This document shows, piece by piece, positions 49,591 through 62,732 of a stretch of DNA of 64,000 bases (position 1 is its first letter; the number at the start of each line of letters is the position of its first letter). The notes under the pieces were generated by a model that saw only the letters and a program-made list of their open reading frames with translations, ran no database searches and was not told the origin of the DNA. The position numbers and the translations under genes are program-made. The stretch comes from Steinernema hermaphroditum (lineage: Eukaryota; Nematoda; Chromadorea; Rhabditida; Steinernematidae): positions 11,780,001 through 11,844,000 of the forward strand of contig CM059625.1 in NCBI GenBank assembly GCA_030435675.1. The letters are read 5' to 3'.

Positions 49591-52500
49591 CTGGAAACAT
49601 TGGATATACAGTAAAACTTTTGTTTATTCTAGATAGGCGCACAGATTTAGATAGGCGCACTCTCTGATGAGTTCCTTTGAATGTTATGTGTAAAACAGCA
49701 GTATTACATAAAATTTCGATGCTTTTTGCCCTAACAAGTTGATTTTGATGTAGCATAATCCAGCGGTCGTGTAGCCGACTGATACATAGCTATGATACAT
49801 AGCTAGGTAGTGAATTCACACTGGCCAGGAGCATGGACAACTATTTCCACTTTATCTTGTTTCCAAAACGGTCGTTTCTGTGAGAGACGATTGGAAAATC
49901 GGGCACATCCTTGCGAGCATTGGGCAGTATTGCCAACGAATTCTATTTGAAGTTGAAAGTGTGGCATTTATCTCAAAAATGCACGTTTTATCCAGCATTC
50001 GTTTTCATCTCTGAGTCATTATGTTGCACCTTAAGTGCCAAAAACAAGCGTTCACCCAGTCGGGTCGCATGTTTTCGTTATAAAAAACGTAAATGTGCGT
50101 AAACCGATTTATATGCTGGCATGTAAACAATTAAAAATGATGTAGGCTTAATTGTCTTGTCTGATCTTTGCTATTGTTTCGTCATTTTATGTGAACTGCG
50201 AATCACAACAAAAACATAACGATTATGTCATACAGTCTATCAGAAAAATAGGACAGAGGGACGGTTGTTATTTGTTTAACATCTTTGGGAAAGTAAAAGG
50301 CACTTGGCTAATAGAACAATTACCTGTGTCACACAGACCAAAATAACCGAATTACGACTTTTTACGTAATGCTGTCCCTAGTGGAGCTTCTACAGTTACA
50401 TATTTTCCAGAAGAACATCGTGATGCGCGCAGTAATTTGTGGTGGAATCAACTGAAACAGATGAATGTTTCCATTTCCTCCGTGAACGTATGCGACCGAT
50501 GTTCGCATTTCCGTCAACGATGCTTTCCTCTATCAAGCCTTTAAATACCGTAATGTGTTATGGTGTAGGGCTTCTTCAATACCAAATAGCCTCCACAACA
50601 TGCATCAAATAGTTATTACACAGAGCTACCATGTCCACATAGTATCTCCACAAGGTCAGTTCTACTTTGTGGAAATCGAGGCAAAATGTGGAAAAAGCGA
50701 CCATTGGATTTCCAAACATTATGACTGCCCGAGACCGTATGCTTCCAAGTTGATCTCCATAGTGACTCGAGCTGAGAGATTCCCTTTTGCTTTTCATATA
50801 GCGCTCTCTTCGCTCTATTTCATCGTCGCTTGTATTCATCTGTAAATGACGCAATCAGAGGAAGGCCCTGGGAATAGGACAACGAGGTCGAAAATTGGAC
50901 CAAAAAATGGTTTGAACCCAAACCCCTCGCGTTCTACGGATGAGGAATCCAGCTTTTTCCCAAGAAGTGGACGACAGTTGTTCAGTCAACGTCGAGTAAC
51001 ACCGTGAATGATACAGATGCATATATTTTAATAAACTGCCACTTAAATCATCGGCCATTTTTCGTGGATCAATCTAATACTTAAGCACTTTGGAAGTCAT
51101 TGTCGTGATGCACTTGTCCTTTGCTTTAAAAATCACTTAACGCTGGGTGAGCACCGTGGCGTTCGTCACTTCCACCGGACCGAGATCTTCGAGTATGTCG
51201 CGTTTTCCCGTTAGTAGCTGGCGTAACCGTTGAAGATAGCTCTACTACTATCCTCATCTAGCCTCTTCTAACCGAAAAGAATGGAGAGGTACAGTCTTCA
51301 GATCGATCAATCATAGCTTCTGTGCTTCCTTTCACGTTATTTCCTGAACGCATATCAACCTTTTCAGTAATTTTTCGTCTTTTGTATTTGAGCTGAACTA
51401 ACTGGATTACTAGTGACGTGATATAGTGGAAAACATTTTTGTTTCTGAAGCGCGACATCAAATACGCAGCATGCTTCGATAGTTTGCGATAAATAGGAAA
51501 GAAAGACACATTCACAGGAAGAGTTAATTAGCACGCAGTTGTTATTTCCGAATCTCTGACGAACGAGGCGATTTCTTGTAACTTGATTTTTTGCGGTTAT
51601 AATTGTGTTTTTCCATTATTCATTGACTTACACAGTAGGAAATGACTCGAATGACTCACGAGGGCAACAGCATGAACTGCACATCATGAGTCTCCGAAAA
51701 CAAAAGATATATCTCCTCACGGTGGATGAGCGGTGTAATCCAGAGCACTTCAGTTGAACTTCGTAATGGCGTTGTTCTTAAGGTCACTTTCGCTCGAAGA
51801 GTCAACTGCGGCCATGAACCATCACCAAGAAGCCCCTACAATCACGATAGGGTATTGCTGATGTGAGCTATTTTTGAGCAGGAAACGCTAATGGTGCGAG
51901 CAACATTAGCGACTAAATGAGTTACCTCGTCCCACTTAATGTGGCCGAGATTTCAAAAAACCCATCAAAGCAAATGAAGCTGTTAATTTGAGGTCAAAGA
52001 ACATGTATGGGGCCATTAAGGGTTGTTCAGCGCGTCAGATATGCTCTTAAAAGAGGCCTCTTATCGAGAACGAAGATCATCTTTATGAACATGAAAAAAC
52101 GCTTAAGATTACTTACTACTGTAGCAGTATTCAAATAAAATCTGAGCAAACGTTCAACAATAACCCATTCCTTTCGATGCTGATGATGAAAACAAGAGAA
52201 GCATTTCCATTGTTTTGGAAATAATTGTATTATTCCATTGTTTTCAAAGAGACCAAGAATCAATTGTGAATAAGTCATTAGATAACTCTCATCTGAGCTT
52301 ACCTAATTTCTATCAGCCGTGAATGTATGATGTTGCAGCTGCAAAAGCATAATGACGAATTTATTCGCCGAGAGAAAGTGATTTTTTTTGGAAAATTTAT
52401 GCGTTATAAAGGTAGAAAATCTGCCTTTTCCTCATTAACAAAGAAGCAGGTTTATCCATAAACATCACATTATATCTGGACTTCGATGTTCACAAGATCA

Positions 52501-54918
52501 TTCGTGAATCACGTGTGGTTCTTTGCAATCCACCTCATTTGGTTTTGTTCATTCTGGGAACAAAATGCTTAAGAATCCTCAATTTGTTTTAAACATCGAA
52601 TTCCTGAACTGACTCTATACTATTCACAAAACATCATTTTTTCTCCTCTGGTACCAGTGGTCGGACATCGTTCTAGAACTCTCCCTTATGATCGTTCGTT
52701 GATTTGTTAGTTATATTTCAAACAAACAGCAACAGTCGCTTAGAGATCTGCAAATATTTTGCAAACAGTGGAGAAGTGACATCAGAGACAGCAGCACGCA
52801 CCGTGCAGCCGTTCCTTACGGCACTTGTGTTGTGACCTTGGGCTCTATCTGATTTACTTTCAGCCGCTGCTAAGAATACGTTCGCACACTTCGCTGACTC
52901 AGCGACGACATGGCGTCCAAGTAAAAATAGATCTCGAGATGTCTGTGGGATTGATATCAAACGCTCTGGAGACTCTTCAAAAAGTTCGACGTCGAGTAGA
53001 TTTCCTGTCGAAAGACCTATTATTGCGGCATGTTTTACTGCTTAGATTACGGAAGCTTTTCTGTTAGCGTGCAAAAATGAGTTTGCCGATCCTCTTTTCC
53101 TTTTGTTCGAACATCTGTCACACCAAAACAGGTTCCAACATTCTTGTCAACTATCTCCTTCGAAACGGTGCTCCCATAGTGAGCCATTAAATTTCGCATT
53201 AGAAAATAAAATCTCCGTAATCCTTGATACATCTCTTTCTATGGTGAATTGTGAATCTTAGCGTTTTGTCTTTACGTTTAGCAGTAAGGTTCTCGAGGTA
53301 AAATGCGATCAAAAATAAACACTCTCTGAGCATGGAACGTGTTTTGATAGCTGCGGTGCCTCTAGATCGTGGGAGTTGCTGTGATGTGACAAATAGCGTA
53401 GAAAGACGAAACCGCCAAATGGCATTTAGAGAGAGATACTGAACCTACGTAGCAGTATAATTCGAGCAATAACTCCCAGAATTTGACACCATGGGCAAAG
53501 CTTCTCTTAATCACGTGCTGCTCAGCGGCTGTTGCAGTCGTCAAAATGGCGGAAAATCTGATTTAGACTTCCGAGTTGGCAATAAAAATAAGTTTGTCAT
53601 GCTGCTTCAGAAATGCGCATTTTCGGAATCATTCACATCATCGACGAAAACGATGAATGCTTATGTTCGAGAGCGAACGAAGTTAAAGCAGGTGGGATGA
53701 AATTCCCTTAAAAAGTCCTTAGCCCTTAAAATGCACGACTAGAAGGAAAAACCCGAAGAATTGTGGCAAACTTCATGTAGGATTGTAATTGGAAAAGCAG
53801 CGTTGTTATAGGTATATGTAAGTCGATGTGTGCTCACACTAACGGTGCCTTCAGTCAATGTTGGCATGATACATCCATGCTCGACCAGGAAGCAGTTGAG
53901 GAAAAGCGTATGTAGGGAAGGTAATTTCTAGCTCATTGTATGATAAATGTAGTACCACCTGTTTGTGAGGGCCTTGCAAAAGAATCCAGGAAAAGAGGAA
54001 GAAAAGCCAGGAATTCTTAGCCCGATATTTCTCTACACGATGCTCGAAAATTATGTGTATAAGATTATTCACTTCTTTTGTTGCGAAAAATAGGCATTGC
54101 AGTGGTAAGTGTTTGCCATAATCTTCTTGCTACTTGCATGTCGAAATTAAAATTCCATTACATATGTATTATTCGTAATTTTTGTTCAATTTTTTATGAA
54201 ATGCATGGACGTGTATACTTCCGTCAGTATTTCTCACAGGCATAAAAGAGTCACGATCCATTATCTAAATTTAACCTCATTTCTACCTTTCTGCTTGGCA
54301 TTACTTTCTGACAATGACAAATTCTGACAATTTACCATCTGATAATGAAAGACTCTGTGAATATCAAACATTGTGTTGTAGTTTTGTCGCTGTAAGCGAG
54401 AGAAAAAGCATCGAGGTGTTAGAGAAGCCGACTTCCTCTCCGAAACGCGTCTCTCTTGCAGCCACGCAGCTCGTCTCGAATGATCCAATCACGTCATGGG
54501 CCATGAGAGGATAGGGGCGTGGCCAACCTGTCCACGGGAACGGTCGCTCAAACGAGGCGTTTCAGCCGCGCGGGCCGGCAACAGAGTTTGAGACGCACAA
54601 TTCATCTTCTCCGGCTCATTTTGCCGCATTCCTCGCATTCCATCCCCGGGCTAAGGTCCCGAGTGGTGGTCGGACGAACGGTTCAGGAAAAACGATTCCA
54701 TGGCCTTCGCTCCGACGAATGCTTAGAGGATCACATTAGACTGTCCCCAGACGCAGACGGTTAACCACCTCTGGCTTTAGATGGACAGAACTTAGGGGTA
54801 CACACATGCATCTTCGTTATTTTTCGTGAGTGTACTATTATTGAGTGTCTGTTCTTAATTAACCAAAGCTGAGTAATTTGCTTCAGGTTATCAAACAGTT
54901 GGCTCTATCATATTCCCA
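49591..54918. other. Gene-poor region, no gene recognised
   Basis: 5.3 kb, AT-richer than its surroundings. A GATACATAGCTA direct repeat lies near 49780-49805. Open frames at 50152-50845 and 52825-53067 show no motif. The right end (54480-54780) is GC-rich and precedes the peptide gene, so it may be promoter DNA. Confidence 0.5.
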
Positions 54919-55544
54919 ATGTGTTTGTATACATCCCAAATGGTCATCTTTTGCCTGCTGGCCTTTTCGATGTATTTGACGGTGATTCCGGTGGGAGTCT
55001 CGGCGAAAGCTCTATTGACGTCTCCTCCATGGGCGTCGGACACTGAGTGCCCCGTCTACAAAAACGAAGCCCTCCACGTGGTCATGGATCGCGTTTGCGA
55101 AATGTGCCACGAGATGTTCTCGCATCAGAATTCGAACATGCGTGTGGATTGCCGGTAAGTCTCTTTTTTTGCAGAGAATCCTCCACTTCCTAGTAATTCA
55201 AAAAGTAACCTTAGCATCAGTGCTGTAGTGATCTTGGCAACAGCTCTGAAAAACGAGAAATGTGGGCGCAATGAAGGGGAAGTTGCGGTCTGCCGTGATC
55301 ATCGATATTTCCGCTACTTCCTGACTCGCTCACGTCACGACAAATGATGTAATTAAGCGGAAAAATAGTTCACTTTCTCAGCACACCAGTCCTATTCTTT
55401 TGTGTGGTAGTTCTGATCTCCCACGCTATTCACAAGTGACAAACGCTATTGCTTCGGTGTAATTTCTCCTTTTTTAGCGCTCAGTGCTTCCGCAACGATC
55501 AGTTCCGATCTTGTCTCTATCTCTTCAAGCCAAGGAAGTCTTGA
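54919..55544 (+). CDS. CHH/ITP-like neuropeptide precursor
   Basis: Small secreted peptide of the crustacean hyperglycaemic hormone / ion transport peptide superfamily, which is known to have nematode members. Exons 54919-55154 and 55478-55544 sum to 303 bases (100 residues), frame-checked. ATG 54919 or the in-frame ATG 54940 starts the signal peptide (MVIFCLLAFSMYLTVIPVGV). The mature part has six Cys spaced C-15-C-2-C-14-C-3-C-8-C, in CPVYKNEALHVVMDRVCEMC and then VDCRAQCFRNDQFRSC. The arthropod pattern is C-15-C-2-C-12-C-3-C-8-C, so only the third gap differs, by two residues. As in arthropod genes, an intron lies inside the Cys4-Cys5 interval. The C-terminus is short (LYLFKPRKS) with no Gly for amidation. 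The poly(A) signal is at 55688-55693. Receptor and role are unknown. Confidence 0.85.
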
Positions 55545-55687
55545 AGACGCTCGCAACCAGACGACGACAGGCTACATTCCAACTACTTCGCTTTATCAAT
55601 CAAAGGTCGCAAACGCTGCTATCATATGTATTTAAGCAGGATAAATTCAAGCAGTTATTACTGTATTTGTGCTTATGATCTCGTCAT

Positions 55688-55693
55688 AATAAA
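55688..55693 (+). other. Poly(A) signal of the CHH/ITP-like gene
   Basis: AATAAA about 145 bases after the stop codon at 55542-55544. Confidence 0.55.
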
Positions 55694-56108
55694 CACCAGC
55701 TTTGACTACGGTAGAGGAAAACAAGCAATTAGATGTATGACGCAGCCATTTGCAATTCGACTGCCTTCCTCCGACAACAACAACTGAATCGTCAACAACT
55801 GCAAAAAATGGTCTTTGTTCGGGGCTAAATACGGATCTGTTTTTCTTTCGCTGCATAGCTACAACTCACAATTTTCGATGCAAAGAAGGCGAGAAGAAGG
55901 TGTCCGTGGTACCGTTGTCTGTATGAACCATCCAATCATTGTGATGATGCTTGTCGTTGAAAAAAATCCGAAGGACTTGCAATCACTGGGATGTTCTCTG
56001 ACACTAATGTTTCTTTTGTTCATGTGGTGCTGAAATGTTGCATCGAGTCTGAACTAGTTTTGGCAGTCGTCGGCACATCTAAGTGAGCAGCAAGTTGTTA
56101 CAAAGAAT

Positions 56109-56114
56109 TTTATT
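56109..56114 (-). other. Poly(A) signal of the vitellogenin gene
   Basis: TTTATT on the + strand (AATAAA on the gene strand), about 60 bases after the vitellogenin stop codon. Confidence 0.6.
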
Positions 56115-56169
56115 TTTAGGATACAAAAAAAGAGTCAGTTACATAATATACAAAAGAAGAGTCGGTGTG

Positions 56170-59100
56170 TTAGATGAGGTCGCTGAGGTACTTCTTCTCG
56201 GCGAGCCAATCCTCGTCATCGGTGAAGTCGTGGCGGTAGTTGGCGGGGCGAAGCATCTCGCTGTCGTCGACGTGGCACTGGCCGTTCTTCTCGACGTAAG
56301 ATTCGTGGAATTCCCAGATGTCGGAAGTTGTCTTTTTGTTCGGAAGGTCCATCTCGAGCTCGTCATCGTCGTTGTACGAACCACAGAGACCGCACTGGAC
56401 GTTCTGGTAGAGGGCGGAGACGCGGATCTTGATTCGGCGACCGTCGAACTGGACGTGGATGTGCGAGTTCTCGAAGTCGAAGACGTCTTCACGAACCACG
56501 ATGCTAAAATGGATTGTTTTGCTCCAGTTGTGCACTAGAAAGCTCTCACCCATAGCTGTGAAGTCGCTTCTTGTCTTCAACAAGTTCGTTGTCGATGCGA
56601 ACAACCAGATTCTCGCTCTGGTCTAATTCGACATCCATGGCGATGTCTTCGACCAGAATACGGAGCTTCTTGTACTGCGAGCGGGAGTATCGTTCCTTAG
56701 CCAACACGGCGAAGCGAGGACTTTCCGAGCTCTCCTGATTCGAGCAGTCCTTGACGAGCAGTGTGTAGCAATCAGAAGCCCAAGTGGGGACCGAGAACCG
56801 CTTTCCAGAGAACGACTTCACGCGTTCTTTGTCGACGATGCACTTGTTTTGGGACATCACTTTGTGCGACTTGGTTTTAGTCGTGTAGAATCCATAGAGT
56901 GGGCAGGACACGGGAAGCTCGACCTCGTAGAAGGTGAGTGATTCCATCGGCAGTTCCAGAGAGACGTTCACGAAGCGGCGTTTGTCGTTGTCCACGGTTA
57001 TGGTAGCGGTCATGTCGGTGGTAGACAGGTCCAGCTTTTTGTCTGTGGTCCATGCGGTGCGGAACCAATTGGCGAAGCGCAAGTAAGTGAGATAGTTGTA
57101 GGCGAGGGTCTTGGTCTCGTTGTCGATGTCAGCAGTAGCGAAGAGCTTGAAGACGTCGAGGTTGCTGAAGTTCTCGAGGAGCACAAGGCGGTCCATGCTA
57201 GACATTCCGCGGCGTTGATCACGGAGGCGGCGGAGCATCTCGCGGTGCATGGGGCTCTGCTCTCCTTGGATCTTGATGGTCACAGTTTGCTGTTGGTGCT
57301 TCTGTCCCCATTTGGCGGTGAATTTAGCGTTGAACTCAGAGTGCTTGTCGTTCTCGATGGTATTGAGTGAAGTTTCCTCGGCAATTTTGATGGCATCATA
57401 GACGGCTTCGAAGGTCCAATCGTAACGCTCGTTCAGCTCTCGAATGGGTGTACGGCGGAATTTAGTCGCGGTCTTGCAGTGATTCTTCTGGTCGCAAGCG
57501 GTCTCGAAGTTGAGCGACATGCTGCGTTCGACGTCTCCTCCCTCGGCAACGAGTTTTGCGCTGAACTTCCAGTTGATGAATTTTTCCTGGTCTTCCGATC
57601 TCCAGCTTCTGATCTTGTTGCGGAAGGCTTCGATTCGGCTTTGCGTTTCATGTTCAGGGCGGCCACTCACAGCAAAGTAGCGCTTCTCAGGCTCCGTCTC
57701 ATAGAATTTCTCGAAGTCCGAAGGTGCTTCCATGCGGCGCAACTTCTCTTGGTCGAATTTCATCGTGAACTTCACGGTCTTCGGAGAGTAGCGCTTGGGC
57801 TCCATGGTCACCTGGTAGTAGTTCTCGCCACTGAGAAGGACTTGGACTGGGTTGTTCAGCGCGAAGAGGTCGTAGCCGGTTTGATGGATTGCAACAGGAA
57901 GGCCGGTCAACTGCTCTCCATAGGATTGGCGGGTGGTGTGGAAGGTATGCTTGAAGTAGCGGTTCACGACGGTCATCTTCTCCATTTTGGTTTCATAAGC
58001 GGTGTTAGTCTGGATGTAAACGGCAGGGGAGGTGCGGAAGGTAACGAGATTTTGAGTCTTCTCAGGAACTTCGTAAGTAAGATGAATCTCTTTGTGCTGC
58101 GAGGAGTAGTCGATCTTCACATGAATAGGAAGGTTGGTCTCCAAGGTCTTGATTGATTCGAAACCAGTCGAGAAGGCCGGAGTCCAGACTTCGGAGGTGG
58201 CGATGTGGGTCTGAGCCATCGTCAGGTGGCTGTCCAGCTTGGTTCGGAAGTTGTTGCCCAGCGAAAGGTCGAGGTTTCCACGCGCGAAGACGACCATCGG
58301 CAGTTTTGTCGAGACAACGAGTGGAAGACCAAGAGAAGTCGGGATCTTGTTCATCGTTTCGTAGAGGTAAGAAGCTGTGTTCCAGGTGAACTTGTTTTTG
58401 CCAAAACGAGAGTTCTTCAAGTACGGCGTGATTAGGGACTCGTAGACATGGTAGTCCAAGGGCAGGATGAGCTGTTCGAAGTCCTTGAATCGTCCAAGCA
58501 GAACGGAGAGCGACTTATCCTTCTCATCACGCCCTTCGATCTTCAGAATTCTCATCAGGTTCTTGAGCATTTCGCGAGGTGACTGGCTTGAACGGTGTCC
58601 GCGAGTTCTCGTCTCCTCCGCGGCCGGAAGAATCTTTTTGTTGATGAAGTCTCCAACCTTCTGGATCCATTTCTCGATCTGGAGGTTTGCGTCGACAACA
58701 CCAAGTTGGAAGATGTCGTTGTGCCAGCGACCATTGAAGATCGCATCAAGTCCGATGAGGGTCTTCTTGAAGAGGACGTCGGTGTTTGAAAGAGCGTAGT
58801 GGTAAAGGAAGAAGCCGGACTGAGTCTCGTCGTTGTAGAGGTCGATTCCGTCGAGCTTTCCGCCGAAATTGTTTTCGTACGTGACTTCGAAGTTAGCGAG
58901 CGTTAGGAGGTTCGAGAGTTCGTCAGAGCTAAATGGAGCGTAGTGTGGTTGTTTATAGGAGAGTATGTGCTTACATCTTCTTGAGACAGGGGTTTTTGGA
59001 CATCTTGAAGGAGCGAAGGCTGTCCAGGACGAAGGCGGTGAAAGGAGTCTTTCCTTCGCGGGCCATGGTGTAGACCATCGAAGCGAGGATGTCTCTCTTG

Positions 59101-61121
59101 GGGTAGGTGTGCATCAGGATGTGGAAGGCGCTCATGCGGACCAAAGTGTGTTCTCGGTTGTTCTCGAAGATGGGGAGGAGGACACGGACAACCTTGCGGG
59201 GCATAACTCCGGCGAGGTGACGGAGACCTTCGATGGCTGCGGCGCGGCTGTATTTCGTCTGATGCTGGCGGTCCTGGATAATCTGCTCGAGTTCGTGGAC
59301 GGCGATGTCCAAACCGGCATTCTGGATTGCCTTGATGAAGATCATCTGCTCCATTACGTTTTCTCTGTGGGTGATGATGTCCTTCAGCTCCTAAAATGAA
59401 ATCTTAGTGCTGTATAAGGGGAAATGACAATTTTACCTGAAGGTACTTCCTTTTCAGAGTGATGTCACATTTTGTTTTTCCAATGAAGGTGGCGGTGACG
59501 TCGTTGTTGACCTTGCAGAGAGCGTTGATCATCGTGGAGACGGAGAGGTAGCACGATTGGCGGAGGAAGACGTTGTGCTTCTGCTTGGCGAGATCCGATT
59601 TGCACAGCTGGAGCACCTTGTCGATCTGCTTGTCGGAGGGCTGCATCACGTTGACGAACTTCTTGAGGGCGAACGTGGCTTCGAGGGGACCGACGGTTCC
59701 GTCGAGGACTTTGTTCACGTAGAAGGCGTAAGTGTTCATCGTGTTGGAGGAAGAGACGATGTTCAGGAACAGCTCCATAACCTCCTTCTGCTCCTCATTG
59801 TAGCGGTACTCAGCGATCTTCTGTTCGACCTCTTCGAGTTCGGCCATGGTCATCATCCGCACAAGTCCAACAGATCGGACGAACATCGTGTTTTGCTCCT
59901 GAGTTACTCCGGACTCGACAATCTTGCTGTCTTCGACGATCTTCTTCAGCAGGTTCACAACTTGCTCTACTTTTCTGGTAACGCCGACAAAGGGAGTGTT
60001 GCGACGACCTTCGAAGGCGCTGTCTCCGTACATGTAGAACTTCTCCTCGTCGAGGTCCCAGTCGAGAGAGTACATCACGGATTCAGTGATTCCTTCTTGG
60101 CTGACGTGTCGCAGACGGTTGGAGTCTTCGCTGGCGCTGATGAGAGTGAGGCGCCCAAGGACGAGGGTGGTCATCTCGGTCTCCTGCTTGGTTACCAGGA
60201 AGGGCGTCACGTACTGAGAAACGACGTCGACCTGATGGAGCAGGTAGCGGTTGGCATTGCCTTCGACGACGAAGTTGACGATGGTCTGGCGCGCGACGGA
60301 GTCAACCTGCTCAGAAATGTTCTTGTGTCCGGGCTCGGTCTGGGCACAGGAGGAGCACGACGAGCTGAAGCGGTAGTTGTAGCGGATGTCGGCTCGCTGA
60401 TTGCAGTTGTGGAAGTCGATCGTCTTCGTCACGTTGAAGGTCTTCTTGTCGTTGTTGTCGATCTTCTTGCTGTAGAAGACGCCACACTCTCCTTCGGGTA
60501 GAACCTATGAGGGTACGTTTAGCGAGGCAGAGGAGCAACTACATCTACCTCCATACTTCTCGGTTCATCCTCGTCGAGGTCATCCTTGTAGTAGTCACCC
60601 ATCCGGTCGATCAGCTTCATGTCGATTTGAGAGAGGGTGAACACTCCACGCTTGAAGTTCTTCGACCAGGTTGTATCGCGTTCGTCAAAGATGACTTCGC
60701 TGAACATTCCGGCGTCCCAAGTGTTCTTCACGGGCAGTTGCAAGGCGGCGAGGAGCTCTTGGTCGGGTTGTACGCGTTCAAATTTGCCCATGTCGAGGAT
60801 CTCCATTCCGGTAACCTTCTGGTTGCTCTTTCCAAACTGGATGTCGCTCAGCTGCCAGAAGAGGACGGAAGGCGACTTGAAGACGGCGTAGACCTTGGCA
60901 CGGATGCGAGTGAACGAGTGCTCATCGGAAGATCCAGACATTCCAGAGTCATACTGCGCGTCGTACCAGAAGTTGAACTCGCGGCCTTCCTCGAAGTAGT
61001 ACTTCTCGGAGCGGGAGTTGTAGTCGATGTCGCGAGAACGGGAAGGAGTACGGTGGAAGTTGAAGGCGCCTAGGGCGCAGCCCACGGCACAGAGGCCAAT
61101 GAGAGCGAAGAGGACCTTCAT
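56170..61121 (-). CDS. vit: Vitellogenin (yolk lipoprotein precursor)
   Basis: Large lipid-transfer protein secreted, in nematodes, by the intestine of the mother and taken up by oocytes. Exons 60549-61121, 59437-60504, 58975-59390, 56550-58928 and 56170-56503 sum to 4770 bases (1589 residues, typical of nematode vitellogenins), frame-checked. A signal peptide (MKVLFALIGLCAVGCALG) is followed by the vitellogenin N-terminal lipid-binding domain (about residues 35-700), then the DUF1943 region, and a von Willebrand D domain near the C-terminus with CGLCGSYNDDDE and an acidic, Cys-containing end. As in other nematodes there is no long polyserine phosvitin tract. Codon use is strongly biased (many C-ending codons), as expected for very high expression, and this makes long open frames on the opposite strand. 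It has only four short introns. The family copy (vit-1 to vit-6) cannot be decided. Confidence 0.97.
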
Positions 61122-61141
61122 CACCTCTTCGGCTGAAGCCA

Positions 61142-61210
61142 CTGATAGTGTGATCGCTGACCACTTCGCTTTTATGCGGCGGAGTGCCACTGATTGACAG
61201 CTGATAAGAT
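61142..61210 (-). promoter_or_regulatory. Vitellogenin promoter: TATA box, VPE1-like, VPE2-like and GATA motifs
   Basis: On the gene strand, TGTCAAT (61199-61193) is an exact VPE1 heptamer. One base away lies the complement of CTGATAA (61201-61207), an exact VPE2/GATA element. Both are about 75-85 bases upstream of the ATG. A CATAAAA TATA-like box is at 61176-61170, about 50 bases upstream, and a second GATA core (CTGATAG) lies at 61142-61148. In C. elegans, VPE1 and VPE2 drive adult intestinal expression of the vit genes. Confidence 0.75.
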
Positions 61211-61466
61211 GCATTGTCTGCAGATCTGTGCCGTCGAAGTTGCCATTCAAATGACAGTTTCGGCAAAAACCCTGTCAAGGAAACGGCTCTCTTCTGTATA
61301 GCAGCATTCCATCTGTTTTACAAATGCATGTTAAGCCTGCTCGGTGTTACGCAACAATCGTTTGTCATGACGACATTTCCAAAATCAACGAAATATCGTG
61401 AAGCCAGTGAGTCATCGATGCGCCCGCTTTCATGGCAGCATTCATTTCTTAGTCCGTTACAAGACT

Positions 61467-62509
61467 ATGCGCATCGGAAGTACAACGTTTCTGGTCCTAC
61501 TTCTCGCCACCTTTTCGGAATCCGCCTTCCAGGTTCATCACTGTAGAGTAGGTCGAAATGATCGATCAGGTGAATTAAGCCTCTTTTGATGTATGAACAA
61601 ATGTAGATTCCTAGATTACAAGGAAAGATGTGCCACAGATGAGTGCGCAATATTTAAATACTCATTCAAGTCTTACAAGGAGCGGTTGTGTTTCTCAGAT
61701 TTGGCTATGAAGCATCGTAAGTTTTACGTATACCTGATAACGAAATAGATCAGACGCTTTCGAAAATTAGCTTTATCATTCGTTTGTAATGAAAGAATGA
61801 TTAAAGGAAGAAACAAATAGTTTTTGTTTCGAATGTGATCAGACTACATTGAGATATGAGCACATACACTTTGGTCACTAATGACAACAATCAATCAACA
61901 AACTATGAGATCTGCCTCTTCTATACTTTTTCCCGCATTATATTCATACTTGACGTGATTTTGCAAGATGAATGAATAAGATGGAAGATCTAAAATCGGA
62001 TCTTTTGGGATAAACACATAAACAACTGGAAGGAGTATTATGTTTCTGTGATTTTTGATGCTGCCCATCTTTTCAAAGCTGGGGAAAGAACATGATTAAT
62101 AGCGCATAATTGATAAGAAGGCGGTTGTAATAAGCCATTGTTTGCAGCGGCCTTTCATTCCCTACAATGCCCTCATTCGCTTGAAACAGCTCTATGCTAC
62201 GACAAGGACTCGATTGCACCAATCCGCAGTCCCCTCAAATTTCAAGAACAGACCTTTGGTGAACTCTTAACAAGACTGGACATCGACAGGTTTTGTTGCT
62301 GCAAAGGAGAACTTTGCAACTTCACCAATGATCAAATGAGATACTACTATCACCAAAATCGGACCCTTAGCCCTCTTCGGTACCCTGGCCGTAAGCCCAA
62401 AAAGGAACAAGATGTGTTTACCAGTTACTATCCCGGCGGCCAAACCAGTTCCGGTGGTTCCTTCCAGCCGGCCGTTCTCACCATTCTCGTTGCTCTTCTC
62501 TTACGCTAA
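61467..62509 (+). CDS. Ly6/uPAR-like protein, probably GPI-anchored
   Basis: Exons 61467-61569, 61615-61716 and 62148-62509 sum to 567 bases (188 residues), frame-checked. A signal peptide (STTFLVLLLATFSESA) precedes a Cys-rich region: HHCRVG, ERCATDECAIF, ERLCFSDL, LQCPHS, ALCYDK and the terminal DRFCCCKGELCN. The CC-x4-CN ending is the hallmark of the Ly6/three-finger fold. A Ser/Gly stretch (GGQTSSGGS) and a hydrophobic end (PAVLTILVALLLR) look like a GPI-attachment signal, so the protein probably sits on the outer face of the plasma membrane. Nematodes have many such proteins, for example ODR-2 and HOT family members. No ligand can be inferred. The gene is divergent from vitellogenin, with 345 bases between their starts. 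Confidence 0.8.
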
Positions 62510-62732
62510 CTTCTTCCCATTCATGTGTTCTTCTTTCACGTGTCCTGGTGGCTTTACTGTGCTGTGCTGAGTGCTTGCTCTGCTTTAAGACGCTGTCCTG
62601 GCTCGCATATCATTACCGGTGATAAATTTGTGTGAACTTGAAGTTTGGCTTATCGAGACATCATTTATTCCAGATCTTTGACATATTTACACGTTTCAGT
62701 ATCAGTCTCACTGCCTGGTTATTTCGTTATCA

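Noticed and set aside
50900..50990. tRNA-like T-arm (GGGTTCAAACC on the - strand)
   Set aside because: No acceptor stem pairs across the expected 72 bases and no A-box consensus is present.
57479..58156. A 225-codon open frame on the + strand
   Set aside because: Antisense shadow of vitellogenin exon 4 with the same complement-type composition.
59557..60501. A 314-codon open frame on the + strand
   Set aside because: It lies wholly antisense to vitellogenin exon 2. Its composition (Val, Leu, Glu, Asp, Gly) is the complement of a strongly biased, highly expressed coding sequence, and it has no motif.
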